64,000 nucleotides of DNA, from the NCBI GenBank assembly GCA_963457665.1, contig OY735237.1, positions 1,402,001 through 1,466,000 of the forward strand. The letters run 5' to 3'. Each line of letters starts with the position of its first letter. Position 1 is the stretch's first letter. Positions 9,480 to 19,719 of this stretch are shown here, in pieces. This DNA comes from Thysanoteuthis rhombus. Taxonomy: Eukaryota; Mollusca; Cephalopoda; Oegopsida; Thysanoteuthidae. Position numbers and translations under genes: made by a program. A model generated the notes under the pieces. The model ran no database searches. It was not told the DNA's origin and was given only the letters and a program-made list of their open reading frames with translations.

Positions 9480-10206
9480 AAAAGAATCGAAATCACTTGT
9501 TTTAGCCTTGAGGAAATCAAGAACACATGCAAGAGCCTTAACCACTCAGCAACGATGACTTCACATTTTGTGTATTGAAGATTCCACACATTGAATCTCT
9601 TCATTCGTTACTGAGTTATATCGATTGGGTCTTTTAATAATGATCTAAATGAATTGAAGATATTTCAACTAATTTTGAAATAGACTTATTTTGATTAGCA
9701 TGAATTATCTAAAATCAAACTCAAAATCATCAAATTCCACCAAGTCTGACAAACATTCAAGTACCTTACCAACGTGACATCATTTTATTAGAGAATAGCG
9801 GTTACGCACTTAGTTACTAATTTGAATTGTTTGAATTTCGTCAAAACAATCACTGCTTTTTAGAAATTGATTTTTTCAAATTTATTAAAGTGTCAAAGCA
9901 TATAGAATGAAAGTAACTTGACCTATCTGGTAGCTGAGATTATAGTCTATACTGGGGCTACAGATCAGTGTCTGAGTCTAAGTGAAAAACATAGGGATTT
10001 CGAATGCTGATTTTCATGACAGTTCATCCCACTTTGAGGAGTAGATCAACCCAAGTCGGACAGATTTGTTAGACCCAAACACTAGCGTTATAACATTTGG
10101 TGCTAGAAATTGACTCATATAACAATGACAGATATTTCGACTAATTTTGTCTTCGATCAAAATGAAGTTTCTTTTTGATTAACATCGATTAAGTAAATTA
10201 AGGCTC
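9480..10206. other. tRNA-repeat spacer in unit 1
   Basis: A partial Leu-like remnant (GAGCCTTAACCACTCAGCAACGATG, minus strand) lies at about 9530-9558, followed by the conserved spacer block at 9760-10040 that also flanks other tRNA copies. No gene is supported. Confidence 0.6.
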
Positions 10207-10286
10207 AAAACTAAAATTCAATCCCACGTGGACAATTATACAGTGAAACTTGAGTCCAACGCCCTTAATTAATCGGCCATCGTTCT
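10207..10286 (-). pseudogene. tRNA-Leu-like fossil, unit 1
   Basis: The plus strand shows CCCACGTGGACAATTATACAG, AACTTGAGTCCAACGCC and TTAATTAATCGGCCATCGTTCT, a Leu(UAA)-type gene with a damaged T arm, variable arm and D arm; the anticodon now reads CAA (minus-strand loop CTCAAGT). Equivalent copies are at about 30952-31031 and 43536-43615. In unit 2 a deletion leaves only the 3' half near 20451-20495. Confidence 0.75.
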
Positions 10287-10336
10287 AATTATCCTTAGCG
10301 CAAAACTGTTATCTCAACAATGTGCAAACGTTAAGG

Positions 10337-10415
10337 TAACTTCTATAGCTCTGTTGTCCAGAGCACCGGTATTATAAACAAAGTGTTCGTCAGTTCGAAT
10401 CTAACTGAAGGCATT
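10337..10415 (+). pseudogene. tRNA-Thr-like fossil, unit 1
   Basis: ACTTCTATAGCTCTGTTGTCC, AGAGCACCGG, AAACAAAG and GTCAGTTCGAATCTAACT keep the A-box region, anticodon arm and B box of a Thr-type tRNA, but the anticodon stem is broken. The acceptor arms ACTTC and GAAGG may still partly pair. Equivalents lie at 31083-31160 and 43667-43744; unit 2 has lost it by deletion. Confidence 0.65.
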
Positions 10416-11390
10416 CTGGTTCAACGCTTGTTCTAATGGGGAAAATACGGTATCTGGGTTTTTAAAATAAATTTAACTTTACGAAAAATATAAAAATAGT
10501 AACTGAATATTTGACAGAATTAAAAAAAATATCCTTCATATTCCATGTTGAGAATGTGTTAGCCAAGAACATTTGGATATTTTTAGCTGAAATGGCCAGA
10601 ATCGGCTCGATTTCCTATTCACATGCTAAAAGAAATATCTATATAATATGACTCCAAATATGTGCGAGTTACAATAAAAAAAACAAACAAAACAAACCAA
10701 CAAAAAATCAAGAGTTTTGGATGCTGATTTCCATGGTAGGGGGGTTAATTCAAATCTCACCGGAGACATTCTGTTTCAGCACCAATCAATCTTAAGGAAA
10801 AAAATATAGCAGTAACCCAGATTTCAAAACATTGAGGTCAATGAAAAAAATGTCAACTAAATCGTTCCATTCTATTGTTCTCAAAATTTGGCAGAATGAA
10901 AAGAATTCTCCACATACCATCGAGAGTGTACTTCATTCCCTGGAGGTTAAAGTGTGTGGGTTCGATCCTCCCCGGTTCTTGCTGTTGATCTCCATTTTGA
11001 CTGTTTAATCGTCGCCGTAGGGTTACTGCTAGATTGAGAGTTGGGGCAACAAGCAACTGGTTGAAGGTAAAAACTATTCATTATTAAAATGTGTTATCCT
11101 AAAAATATGATACTTCATTGAATAAAAATCCTTCCTTCAACATCTGGTGTGGCTTAGAATTTCTAATTATTTCTAGTTTAAAAATAAAAAGACCAAACTC
11201 AACCATATTTTTCGATTAACCAGCTAAGTTATCCAGGGGGAAATAATAACACCAAGACCCCAGAAGAAATTGTCAATGAAAGTTGTAAAATTACTCTCAT
11301 CACACTCACTAGGGAATAACTGTTGCGTACTTAATTTATTTTGATATGATATAAGGATAATGTATTTTCACTCAAAATAGCTAGATCTAG
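10416..11390. other. spacer of the tRNA repeat, unit 1
   Basis: This contains AATGGCCAGAATCGGC, AGCTAAGTTATCCAGG and a variant of the Thr/Leu spacer, with a tRNA-like B-box word GGGTTCGATCCTCC near 10957. No coding region is supported. Matching stretches in units 3 and 4 are 31161-32140 and 43745-44720. Unit 2 retains only the right-hand part. Confidence 0.5.
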
Positions 11391-11569
11391 CTTGACATTC
11401 TTTAGCAACTCCGTTATAACATGGTTGGCTCTCTTGGACCTAATTTTGTCTTCGTTCAAAATTGATTTGTTTAAATTAAACTGAATTAAGGCTCAAATTA
11501 CAAAGTTTCACCAGGTTTAACTGAACACTGAAGAAATTAATTTACTAACAAAACAGAAAAAACTCCTAT

Positions 11570-11651
11570 AGCACGAGTGGGGTTCGAACCCACGCGGACA
11601 ATCGTCCATTGGAACTTAAGTCCAACGCCTTAACCACTCGGCCATCGTGCT
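11570..11651 (-). tRNA. tRNA-Leu(UAA), type I, unit 1
   Basis: Intact 82-nt tRNA: acceptor AGCACGA/TCGTGCT, D arm GGCCGAGTGGTTAAGGC, anticodon arm TTGGA-CTTAAGT-TCCAA (UAA), variable arm GGACGATTGTCC, T arm GTGGG-TTCGAAC-CCCAC. A run of six T follows about ten bases after the 3' end on the minus strand, so transcription by RNA polymerase III could end normally. The flank downstream is the type I flank shared with 2897-2978, 21078-21159, 32314-32395 and 44898-44979. Confidence 0.95.
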
Positions 11652-12087
11652 TATGGATATTAGCGTAAAACCATTATACCAATGGATAATGGCAATCAAT
11701 AAAAACAGCGTTGTTGACAGAATAGTCAAAACTGAGAGGATAGCCAACGGTTTAAAGTGCTAATTTCATGAAATAGGAATTTTGAGTTCGGATCTCACTA
11801 AGATATAAACTATTAAAAGTGTTATGCTTATTCAAAATATGACATAAAATTCAAAGACAATCCATCCTTTAGCATCTCGTGTTGGCAATTATGTTTAGCT
11901 ATTTACAGTTTATAATGGCCAGGAGCTGCCATATTCTTTGAATTCCAGCTAAATCATCAGAAGAAAGATATTTTATTAGACATCAGACCTAATCGGCTGA
12001 TTCGACAACTCTGTTTACTACCTTTGGTCTTTTCAAACTGCAGGCACCCATTTCCTTTGCCCCTCTCTTATGAAAAGACTTATGGTT

Positions 12088-13480
12088 TTCATCATCAACA
12101 TCATCAATCTTTTATTGTTTGTCGTTGGACATAGACCTTCCCACAATTCTCTATCATGGGCGTCGTGGAAGCAGTATTTTCTGAATTTCTCAAGTTCATC
12201 TCTCAATCTTTTATTCTATCGGCCATGGTTTTGCATATGATCTCGGGAGATCTATGTTGTGAGTTGTGGTGTCCATTGGTTGTTCGCCATTGTTGCATTA
12301 TGGCCAGCTCATTGCCATTTAAGTTTTTTGATAGATTCTATGATGTCTCAGCCTCCCATTTCCTCCCTGATATACTGTGCTGTTTTGTGATCTCTCGATG
12401 TATAGTTGAACATGATTCTCCCATGCATATGTTGTATGCTCCTCAGATTGTGGGTCTGTCTCTGGGTTAGGTTCCATGTTTCAGCTCCATAAGTGACTAT
12501 CGGGGGAATGCATTGGTTTTATACTCAATTTTTTAGGATTTTTGGGATCTTCTTGTTTTTGAAAGTTGAGCTTGCTCTCCCAAAGGCTTGCCATCCTAGG
12601 GTGATTCTTTGCTTGATTTCCTCTTGTTTTGAGGGTTTCATTGAGATTCATTGTCCTCGGTAGATGTAGTGGTCTATTTTCTCCAGTTTTGCATATTTGA
12701 TTTTGACTGTTATGTTCTTATTGTCGATATGATTGTTACATATGACTTTTGTTTTACTGAAATTCATGTGTAGGCCGACTTTTTTGCTTTCTTCGTTTAG
12801 TTCATCGAGTTGGAGGTCGTGTAGGTTCTCTGCAAGAAGAACGATGTCGTCTGCAAATCTTGGGTTGCTTAGATACTTGCCATCTATTTTGATTCTGTTA
12901 TTATCCCCGTCTAGTCTTCTGAAGATCATCTTGAGGCAGGCTGTGAAGAGTGTAGGTGAGCTGGTATAACCTTGTCTTACCCCTTTTTGGAGCTGAAAGG
13001 GTTCCGAGTCTTATATAGCCTGATAAAGGAGTTGCTCTGATTCTATATATGTTGCAGCACTTTGATCTATACGGGGTCTATACCTTGAAGAGTGATGGCC
13101 TTCATAACCATGGGAATTTCTACAGAGTCAAATGCCTCCTTGAAGTCTGTAAATGCTACAGTGAGTGGCAGTTTGTATTATGCTGCTTTCTTTTTCAGCT
13201 ATTTTATTGAATGCAGGCTGTCCATGGCCGAGTTGCTTCTTCTAAAGCCAGTTTGCTCTCGTTGTTGCTTTTCATCTAGTGTTTTCGTGATCTGGTTGGT
13301 GATGATTTTTGATGAGAAGTTTGTTCATGCAGTTGAGTAGGCTTATTGGCCTTTAGTTGTTGATGTCTTTGAGGTTTCCTTTTTAATGCAGAAGCATTAC
13401 GATTGCTGTGTTCCAGTTTTTCGGGACTTTACTGTATTTTAGATACAAGTGAAATAGAATAGCTAGCCTTTTGTTGACTA
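12088..13480 (-). mobile_element. RTE-type LINE fragment, unit 1
   Basis: Minus-strand RTE copy of about 1.4 kb. From its upstream edge near 13480 it carries the N-KRLAI-F segment, a degraded LLH/KGNLKDI stretch, RPISLLNCMN, motif A (FKEAFDSVEIPM), then CLKMIFRRLD, the catalytic FADDIVLLAENLHDLQ (motif C) with NEESKKVGLHMNFSKTK, a YRGQ-like segment and the VTYGAETW to VYVQ tail, ending in an ATC-rich tail at 12088-12107. The endonuclease domain is missing. The frame is interrupted, so it is a fossil. It sits where the flanking tRNA repeat changes direction. Confidence 0.93.
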
Positions 13481-14171
13481 TCTGATATCATATCCAATAA
13501 TCGAAGTGCGTAACTGCAATACTCTAATAAAATCATGTCACGGTGGTTAAGTACTTTAATAAGAGGGGTACCAAAAAAAGGAGTGTCCGTAGTTTCCGAA
13601 GACGAAGTGAGAGTCGAATTGTTGTGTGGGAACAGAATTTTTGAATTAGTTTCTTTCTGGGTAGAACTGGCTGTCCCTCCTCAAGTAAGCTAATAAATAT
13701 CTACACTAGCTGATTAAATTAGATAAGTGTAATAATAGCGATTGTAAAATTCTTGTGATTAATTTGTTCTTGGTCTTCGTACAAAGCTATTTCCTATAAA
13801 AAAAGCTATATCTGGCAACACTCGATGGTAAATAATGGATTTTCAAAATTTTGAGAAACAGATTTTAAATGTTGAATGAACGTTTTATAAACCAAGTTAC
13901 AGCGAGTATTTTCATTAAATTCAGGAGCAACTGAATACCACTGACTAAGATTCGAACTCACGGTCTCTTGTTTCATCAGATCAGTGTTCAATTCCCTTGA
14001 ACTCTAAGTATAAAGTAATTTTCGCTTGGTAAGTGGGCACAAAATAGAAAAATATAGCAGATTATTTTTGTGTTAAATTTTGACAATGATAACATTAATG
14101 TTCATGATCTGATAAAACTCAGACACAAGATATAATGGTTAAAACAAATGGTCGAAAGTTTGATTTATCCC
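13481..14171 (-). repeat. inverted arm of the tRNA repeat, unit 1
   Basis: Beyond the RTE the spacer words appear in reverse: GATATCATATCC, ATCATGTCACGGTGG and GTACTTTAATAAGAGG are the complement of the conserved spacer block. A Thr-like fossil follows on the minus strand at about 13935-14005 (GATTCGAACTCACGGTCTCTTG). Equivalent arms are at 22117-22860, 34263-35003 and 46849-47589. Confidence 0.7.
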
Positions 14172-14842
14172 ACAGTCAAAATGGCCGAGTGATTGGGGTG
14201 TTGTATTTAAATTCTGATGGACAATTGTCCCCATGGGCTCAAAACCCGCTCATGCTACGCATGCCAGTTCAATTTTAAGTGTATATTGATAAAAACAATT
14301 GAAAATGGAAGTGTCAGGCCAAGTTGTTGGGCTAAAGTTCGAATGGACAATTGTCAACGTGGGATCGAACCCAACTCCTGCTAATCTTACCTGTGTAATT
14401 CTGAGTGTATACTGATAGAAACAATTGAAAATAAAATAGTTAATAGATACAAACTGCACATTGGCCGAATGTATTAGTTGCTAGACTAGACTTCCGATGG
14501 AGAATCGTCAGCGTCGGCACTAATCAAAAACTTGCTACATTTAACTGTATAATTTTGAGTGCATACTTATCAGAAAGGTTAAAAATGTATGGGTGAGAAA
14601 TACAAGACAGCACAATACCCGAATGGTTAATGCTTTAGACTTTAGTTCCGATGCACAAATGTCCCCGTGGGTTCGAACCCCGACCGTGCTATCCTCCCAT
14701 GTAGATTTGTATGTACATTGATGAAAATCCTTGAAATAGGAATTGGAAGGAATGACGAACAGGACGATGGCCGAGTGGTTAGACCGATAGGCTTAAGTTC
14801 CAATGGAAAAATGTCCGTTCGTGTTCGAACCCAACCCATGCT
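14172..14842 (+). pseudogene. array of five tRNA-Leu-like sequences, unit 1
   Basis: Five Leu-like sequences on the plus strand at about 14172-14256, 14305-14384, 14455-14535, 14612-14690 and 14761-14842. Each has a recognisable GGCCGAGTGG-like A box, a Leu-type anticodon arm, a GGACAA-TGTCC-like variable arm and a GGTTCGAACCC-like B box, and lacks several pairings. The last (14761-14842) keeps 82 nt and ends CCATGCT. Spacers of about 70 bp share TTTGTATGTACATTGATGA. This is the shortest of the four arrays. Confidence 0.8.
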
Positions 14843-14879
14843 ATTCAAGAAATCCAACTTCTTTATAACTTAGCTGCAA

Positions 14880-15698
14880 TAGTATTTATTTATTTCAAAG
14901 ATATATCTAGCTCTTTTCAGTGATATTTCATATTCCTCATATCGTATATCGATTTAAGTAATCCACAGTTTTTTTAATGACTGTAATTTCACAACTTTCA
15001 TCGATAATTTGTTCAAGGGTGTTTTTTTCTATGGAATGCTTCAGATAAATTAGCTTTTTATTTAGAAATTTACTTTTATTTTAAACTATAAACCACAAGA
15101 AATACTTGGACACACCAGAAGATAAAAGAAAGATTTTTTAAGATTCTGTCACTTATTGAATACAATATAGTGTAAATATCGAGTTACCTTCTTTTGGAAA
15201 ATTCATTTTAGAATCAGGGATACTACATTTCTCTCATTAGAATTAGCGTTGAGTAAGAATAACCCTTTGCGATATTCAAACTCATGACCCCCCGGTCTAC
15301 GAGACAAGCGTTCTGGACCACAGAGCTATGGTTCCCGGCTCTTTTTCGGCTTAGTTTTGACGGGTGTTCATTGTTTTGATAATGGTTTCGTGACAAGAAT
15401 TATTTGCACACCAGGCTGAGTGGTCAAGATGTTAGACTAACATTTCATTTGATGATTGTTAACGTGGGATCGAAATTCATTTTTGAGCCTCAATTTACTG
15501 AATTCATGTTAATCTCACATCCATGTTTTATTGTTGGGGGCTTGTAATACTCATATGTAAGAATGGCAGTTATCTCGAATGATTTCGTCTCTGATTGAAA
15601 TTAACTTTTTTTGATTTGCATGAATTTACTAAATTTAGGCTCAAATTCACCAGGTTGACGAAATCCTTAAGAAAACAGAAAAAAAAAAAAAGTTTGAT
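14880..15698. other. spacer with a Thr(-)/Leu(+) fossil pair, unit 1
   Basis: A minus-strand Thr-like sequence at about 15265-15335 has CATAGCTCTGTGGTCC and loop CTCGTAG (anticodon CGU). A plus-strand Leu-like sequence at about 15409-15481 has CAGGCTGAGTGGTCAAG and GTGGGATCGAAATTC. Between and before them is AT-rich spacer with the word CTATAAACCACAAGAAATA. Equivalents are at 24453-24527/24600-24672, 37037-37110/37185-37257 and 49613-49686/49762-49834. Confidence 0.65.
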
Positions 15699-15780
15699 GA
15701 CATTGAAGAGGTTCGAACTTACTTTGGTTATCGTCCATTGAGACTCATGACCAACACCTTAAAAGCTTTGTCATCGTGCT
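15698..15780 (-). pseudogene. tRNA-Leu-like fossil followed by a Thr-like fossil, unit 1
   Basis: The plus strand shows GAGGTTCGAACTTACTTTGG, ATCGTCCATTGAGACTCATG and CACCTTAAAAGC, with TCATCGTGCT at the 5' end of the tRNA. The general Leu layout is kept, but D arm and anticodon arm are ruined. About 110 bp further, at 15888-15960, a plus-strand Thr-like sequence has AAGCTCAGATG, loop CTCATAA and GAGTTCGAACATTAC, and another at about 16182-16250 has loop TCTCATAA and AGTTCGAACCT. Leu equivalents are at 24884-24967, 37468-37551 and 50045-50128. Confidence 0.65.
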
Positions 15781-16250
15781 TAGCGGTTGTTTTAGACTGT
15801 TATACTCACGAATAATACCTGTTAATAAACGTAGCATTACTGACCGAGAGATCAAAACTTAGATGAAAACCTTTGGTTTCGTGTTTGTTTTCAAAGCTCA
15901 GATGTTTAAAGCACTGATCTCATAAGCCAAGCAATGCTGAGTTCGAACATTACAACGACATAAACCTGTTCGTTATGATTCAGAAAATTAGAAAACAATG
16001 TCCTGTGTTTGTTTTCTATTGTTGGCAATTACGTTATTAATGGCCAAAATCTGCTATATACTTCGATTTTCCAAAAAACAGAAAATTACTTTATGCTAAG
16101 ACCAAAGAAGAAATTATTCATTGCAAACCTTTATATATATATGAATTTTCATCATAGAGTTTTAAGTGATGACTTTATGTGAATTCTCATCGTAGAGTTT
16201 TAAAGCAGTGTTCTCATAAACCAGGAATTGTTAGTTCGAACCTTATGGCA

Positions 16251-17138
16251 GTGTAGCCCTGCACGTCATCGTTCACAAAATTTTCAAAAAGTCTTTCGTT
16301 TACTTTCTAGTGTTAATAGTTGATAATGGCCAAAACCTGTTATATTCTTTGATTTTTCGTTAACAGAATATTACTTTATACTTTAATATTTTGGTCTTCA
16401 AGACCAAAGAAAAAATTATTAGTAAAAATCGTACATTTGCTTTTATTACACTTATCTGATTAAATCTGTTCTTGTAAATTTTTATTGGCTAAATTGGAGG
16501 TGGTAGACCAGATCTAGCTGGATTACAACTAATTCAAAATCTTCATTCCCCACACTCTCACTTCTCCTTTACTTCACCGTCACTTTGCTGCAGGCACTCC
16601 TTTCTTTTGTCCCTCTCTCTTATTAAAGGACATTATAAACGTGAAATTATCCTATAAAAGTCATGCACTTTAATTATCGTGATATATGAAGACAATGTAT
16701 TTTCACTCAGCTTCGTTATTGATTTGAATCGTTTGGATTTTATCATAACAATCATTGCTTTCTAGAAATTAAAGGTTTAAATCCATTAGACAGTCAAAGT
16801 ATGCAGAATGATAGTAACTTGGTCTGTCTGGACACTGATATAATCGTCTATTTCTTCACTGGTACCACAGGTCAGTGTTCAAGTTCAAGTAAAAACAATA
16901 TTTTTTTTTTACTGATTTCCATGCAAGAAAGATCCATCCCACTTGGAAGATTAGGTCTACACAATCTTTCCCGATTCAAGTTATAATTTACAATGTGATA
17001 ATCATCTACAACAATGATGGACACTTCGATAGAAATAGGGTTTTGTTGAATAGCTTGAATTGAGTAAATTTAAACTCAATAAAGTTTCACTAGGTTCGAT
17101 GAACAGTAAAGAAAATTAATTCTATGGGAAAAGGTCCA
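16251..17138. other. spacer block upstream of type II tRNA-Leu, unit 1
   Basis: This contains AATGGCCAAAACC, GGTCTTCAAGACC (a short palindrome at about 16390), AGACCAGATCTAGCTGG and the conserved spacer block at 16560-16960. It is the normal 5' neighbour (in plus coordinates) of a tRNA-Leu copy. The frames of 60-70 codons across it do not resemble any protein I know. Confidence 0.6.
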
Positions 17139-17220
17139 AGCACGAGTGGGGCTCGAACCCACGCGGACAATCGTCCATTGGAGCTTAAGTCCAACGCCTT
17201 AACCACTCGGCCATCGTGCT
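17139..17220 (-). tRNA. tRNA-Leu(UAA), type II, unit 1
   Basis: 82-nt tRNA with full acceptor pairing, D arm as in the other copies, anticodon arm TTGGA-CTTAAGC-TCCAA (UAA), variable arm GGACGATTGTCC and T arm GTGGG-TTCGAGC-CCCAC. It differs from the type I copies by two single-base changes inside loops. A TTTT tract lies about ten bases past the 3' end on the minus strand. The surrounding flank is distinct from type I and is shared with 26288-26369, 38866-38947 and 51441-51522. Confidence 0.94.
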
Positions 17221-17324
17221 CATTGATGCATAATCCAAAACATTATATCCATTAATCAGAGCTTTTAATAAACACCGGGTTGTTGGCTGAGAGATTAATC
17301 AAAACAAATAACAATCAACAGATT

Positions 17325-17398
17325 TGCGTCAATAATGCAGTGGTTTTGAACAATGGTCTCGTAAACCACGGATCCTGAGTTCGAATTTCAATGTGGAC
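17325..17398 (+). pseudogene. tRNA-Thr(CGU)-like fossil, unit 1
   Basis: AATGGTCTCGTAAACCACGG is a good Thr anticodon arm (loop CTCGTAA, anticodon CGU), followed by CCTGAGTTCGAATTTCAAT. The acceptor arms are gone. Equivalents follow each type II tRNA-Leu, near 26475, 39053 and 51628. A further Leu-like relic on the minus strand (about 17575-17649, GTCCAATGCCTTAACCACT) and a second Thr-like relic (about 17770-17845, loop CCCGTAA, GTGAGTTCGAATAC) come next, so the pair is repeated at shorter spacing. Confidence 0.7.
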
Positions 17399-17849
17399 AA
17401 TATCATACCGGGCTTAATTCAATAAAAAACATATCTGAGACCTAGTTTAGAATCTTATGGAAAGTTATTTCAATAAATGATTTGTACTTAAAAGATTTTT
17501 TCATTAATTCTTGGATAAAATATTGCACTATTAATTTTAACGAGCTTTCACCTAACGTATAGTTGCTTTTTTTCTCACTTTGATTCTGAGTTCGATTCTT
17601 GCTGAAGGCCATTGAAAGTCCAATGCCTTAACCACTAAGCCCTGGTGCTATTCATTCATTATACTAAACTGTTACATCAATAATAAACAAATGTTAATAA
17701 ACAACACTAAACACACGTTGTTGGCTCAGATATTAAGCAGAACTAAAGATTCTCTGACATGTTTGCATCAATAGATCAATGGTTTACAGCTACTAATCCC
17801 GTAAACCAAGAGTCGTGAGTTCGAATACCTTTGAGGGCATTATCGGGTG

Positions 17850-18553
17850 GAACTTGTTTAGATAAAAGAAAAGAATATGTAGATAATGTGAAAAATATGT
17901 ATTTTCACTCAGCATTGATAAATGAATTAAAATTGTTTGAATTTTCTCGTAGCAATCACTGCTTCAGGAGATTGAATCAATTTCTACCAAAATTCAAGAT
18001 TTTGGTAGAATTGATAAAAAGAAAATATGAGGTGAATGAAAATATATTAACATGATAATGCAAATTCAATTGAGAAAATAAAAGAAGAACCATAAGTTCA
18101 CTGATGCATTCACCGTCCTTGGTGGTTGTTGCAGGGGGAGGAGGAAGAAGAGCAAGTAGTCTTTATTTGAGTCATTGGATTCTTATACTTGCAATATGGA
18201 ATTATTCCAAGGGTATTATTCCCAAAAAATATCAAAAATGGCTTTTTTTATTAAAAAAATAATTGCCAAACTTAGACATTCTATAATTGCATCATAACAT
18301 TAATGATGTCACGTTCAATTATTACATCTTATCATCACTGATATGACGCCTTTAATGTTATCACATCTGTTCCTTCGTATTTCTGTTTATATAACTATGT
18401 AATAAGCTCATTTGCATTATTTCTCTTTATTTGTTTGACTCTGACGCATCTCTTTGGTTAGTTTTTCTTCTTATGATATATTGACTACGTCATAATTTCC
18501 GTCATAGAAACTCTTACGTGCCAATCCATACGTAAATAAGTTTGTCATTTTGG

Positions 18554-18556
<3 letters not shown>
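17850..18556. other. AT-rich end of unit 1, no gene
   Basis: This begins with a diverged copy of the spacer block (TGTATTTTCACTCAG, AATTGTTTGAATTTTCTCG, CACTGCTTCAGGAGATTGAA). A 74-codon frame here is conserved in units 2 and 4 only because the units themselves are copies. After a GGGGGAGGAGGAAGAAG tract at 18135-18153 the sequence is AT-rich, with ATGATGTCACG and TGACGTCATA-like words and nothing recognisable. Confidence 0.5.

Positions 18557-18606
<50 letters not shown>
18557..18606. repeat. (AT)n microsatellite, unit 1
   Basis: A pure AT run of about 50 bp. The same position in units 2 and 3 has a longer AT run followed by a TG run, and unit 4 has an expanded, partly inverted version. Confidence 0.98.
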
Positions 18607-18608
<2 letters not shown>

Positions 18609-18855
18609 TTAATCTATCAGAATGATCACGAATTGTATTATATTATGTAGAAAATACTTTTCCGTATTTTTATTTATTCATTTACTCATTTATTTGTTTG
18701 TCATGTATTTCAATGCAATATTCATTCATCCAGATCTGTATCGCTTGATTGTAATTTCCCCTGCCTCAAAATTTCGGTCAAAAATATTAACTAAAATAGC
18801 TTCAAAATCTCTGAATTTCAATCAATTTTGTATAAAATATTCCAATTAACGCCCA

Positions 18856-18917
18856 AAACAAGCCATGAAACGGACGAGAAAAGGAGCAGCCCCTGGACAA
18901 GACAACATTACCATCAA
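18856..18917 (+). mobile_element. RTE remnant at the unit 1/2 junction
   Basis: Sixty-two bases of reverse-transcriptase domain sequence (K-R-T-R-K-G-A-A-PGQDNITI) begin exactly where unit 1 ends. They join directly to the CT-rich repeat word GTCTAGGGGCAAC, so all of the RTE present at this place in units 3 and 4 except this edge is lost. Confidence 0.9.
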
Positions 18918-19329
18918 GTCTAGGGGCAACTGTTTCATGACTACTGGCAGTAGAAAGATTGATTTACCTGTGTGTGTCTATGTTCAATTTTGTTTTGTCT
19001 TCAAAAAAAGTCTAACAATATATTTTCAGTCTGCCAAAGGAAAAAGTTAAGATTTGATTTTGAATCCCAAGATAAGTTTTGTGTTTTTCTTTCCTTCCCT
19101 TACAGCAGCTGCAGTGCATATGCATACATGGAAACTTATCAAAGTACATGATCAGCATACTCTCGCCATTATCCTTCTGTCATTGTTGTATATGATTATC
19201 ACAGGCGTCATACACAATAACACGCCTTAGAAAGATTTTTCAGAACTATAAATAACGAAAAATACCTTGCATCACTGAATAATAAAGTGTGAAAGTTTGA
19301 GGATAAACAATTTGAATCGTTATTAATTT

Positions 19330-19710
19330 TGAATAGCTCTTCCCTTCAACCTGTTGCTTCATTTTTTATCAAAATTTGCAATCAAACCTTAACCCTACGG
19401 TAACAATTACACTGGGTGAATCTTCCGTTCAACCTGTTGCATTTTTTCAATTAAAATTTGCAATGGGACCTTAACCCTACGGTAATGATTAAACCACGAA
19501 AACCTTCCCTTTAACACATTGTGCTTTTTAAAAAAATCAAAACTTGTGATCAGACCTTAACCCTACGGTAACAATTACCCTAGAGGAACTTTCCCTTCAA
19601 CATGTTGCTTTTTTTTCAATCAAAATTTGAAATTGGACCTTAACCCTACGGTAACGATTACAATAGGGGGCACCTTCTCTTTAACCTGTTGCTTCAAAAA
19701 AATTGCAAAC
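19330..19710 (+). repeat. 84-bp minisatellite, unit 2
   Basis: Same unit as at 9015-9450 but with one copy fewer: after the CCTTAACCCTACGGTAACG near 19638 it joins directly to the terminal ATTACAATAGGGG segment. Copy-number loss between repeats of this kind is typical of unequal exchange or slippage. Confidence 0.9.
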
Positions 19711-19719
19711 CGAAATAAA

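Larger units (their letters stand above)
8334..18855 (+). repeat. tandem unit 1 of a four-copy higher-order repeat
   Basis: This 10.5-kb segment is collinear with units 2, 3 and 4. Order: CT-rich repeat, 84-bp minisatellite (9015-9450), Leu-like/Thr-like fossils, type I tRNA-Leu (11570-11651), minus-strand RTE (12088-13480), Leu-like array (14172-14842), more tRNA fossils, type II tRNA-Leu (17139-17220), AT microsatellite (18557-18606). It ends at CCAATTAACGCCC, where RTE sequence AAAACAAGCCATGAAACGG begins. It has fewer Leu-like array copies than units 3 and 4 and differs from them more often than they differ from each other. Confidence 0.95.

Noticed and set aside
12156-12470. 104-codon plus-strand frame, also at 32936-33250 and 45519-45833
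   Set aside because: It is the antisense of the carboxy-terminal part of the minus-strand RTE. Conservation between units only reflects duplication of the units.
17831-18055. 74-codon plus-strand frame kept in units 2 and 4
   Set aside because: It lies over a Thr-like fossil and the spacer block, and differences between units are not biased toward silent changes as far as I can see by eye.
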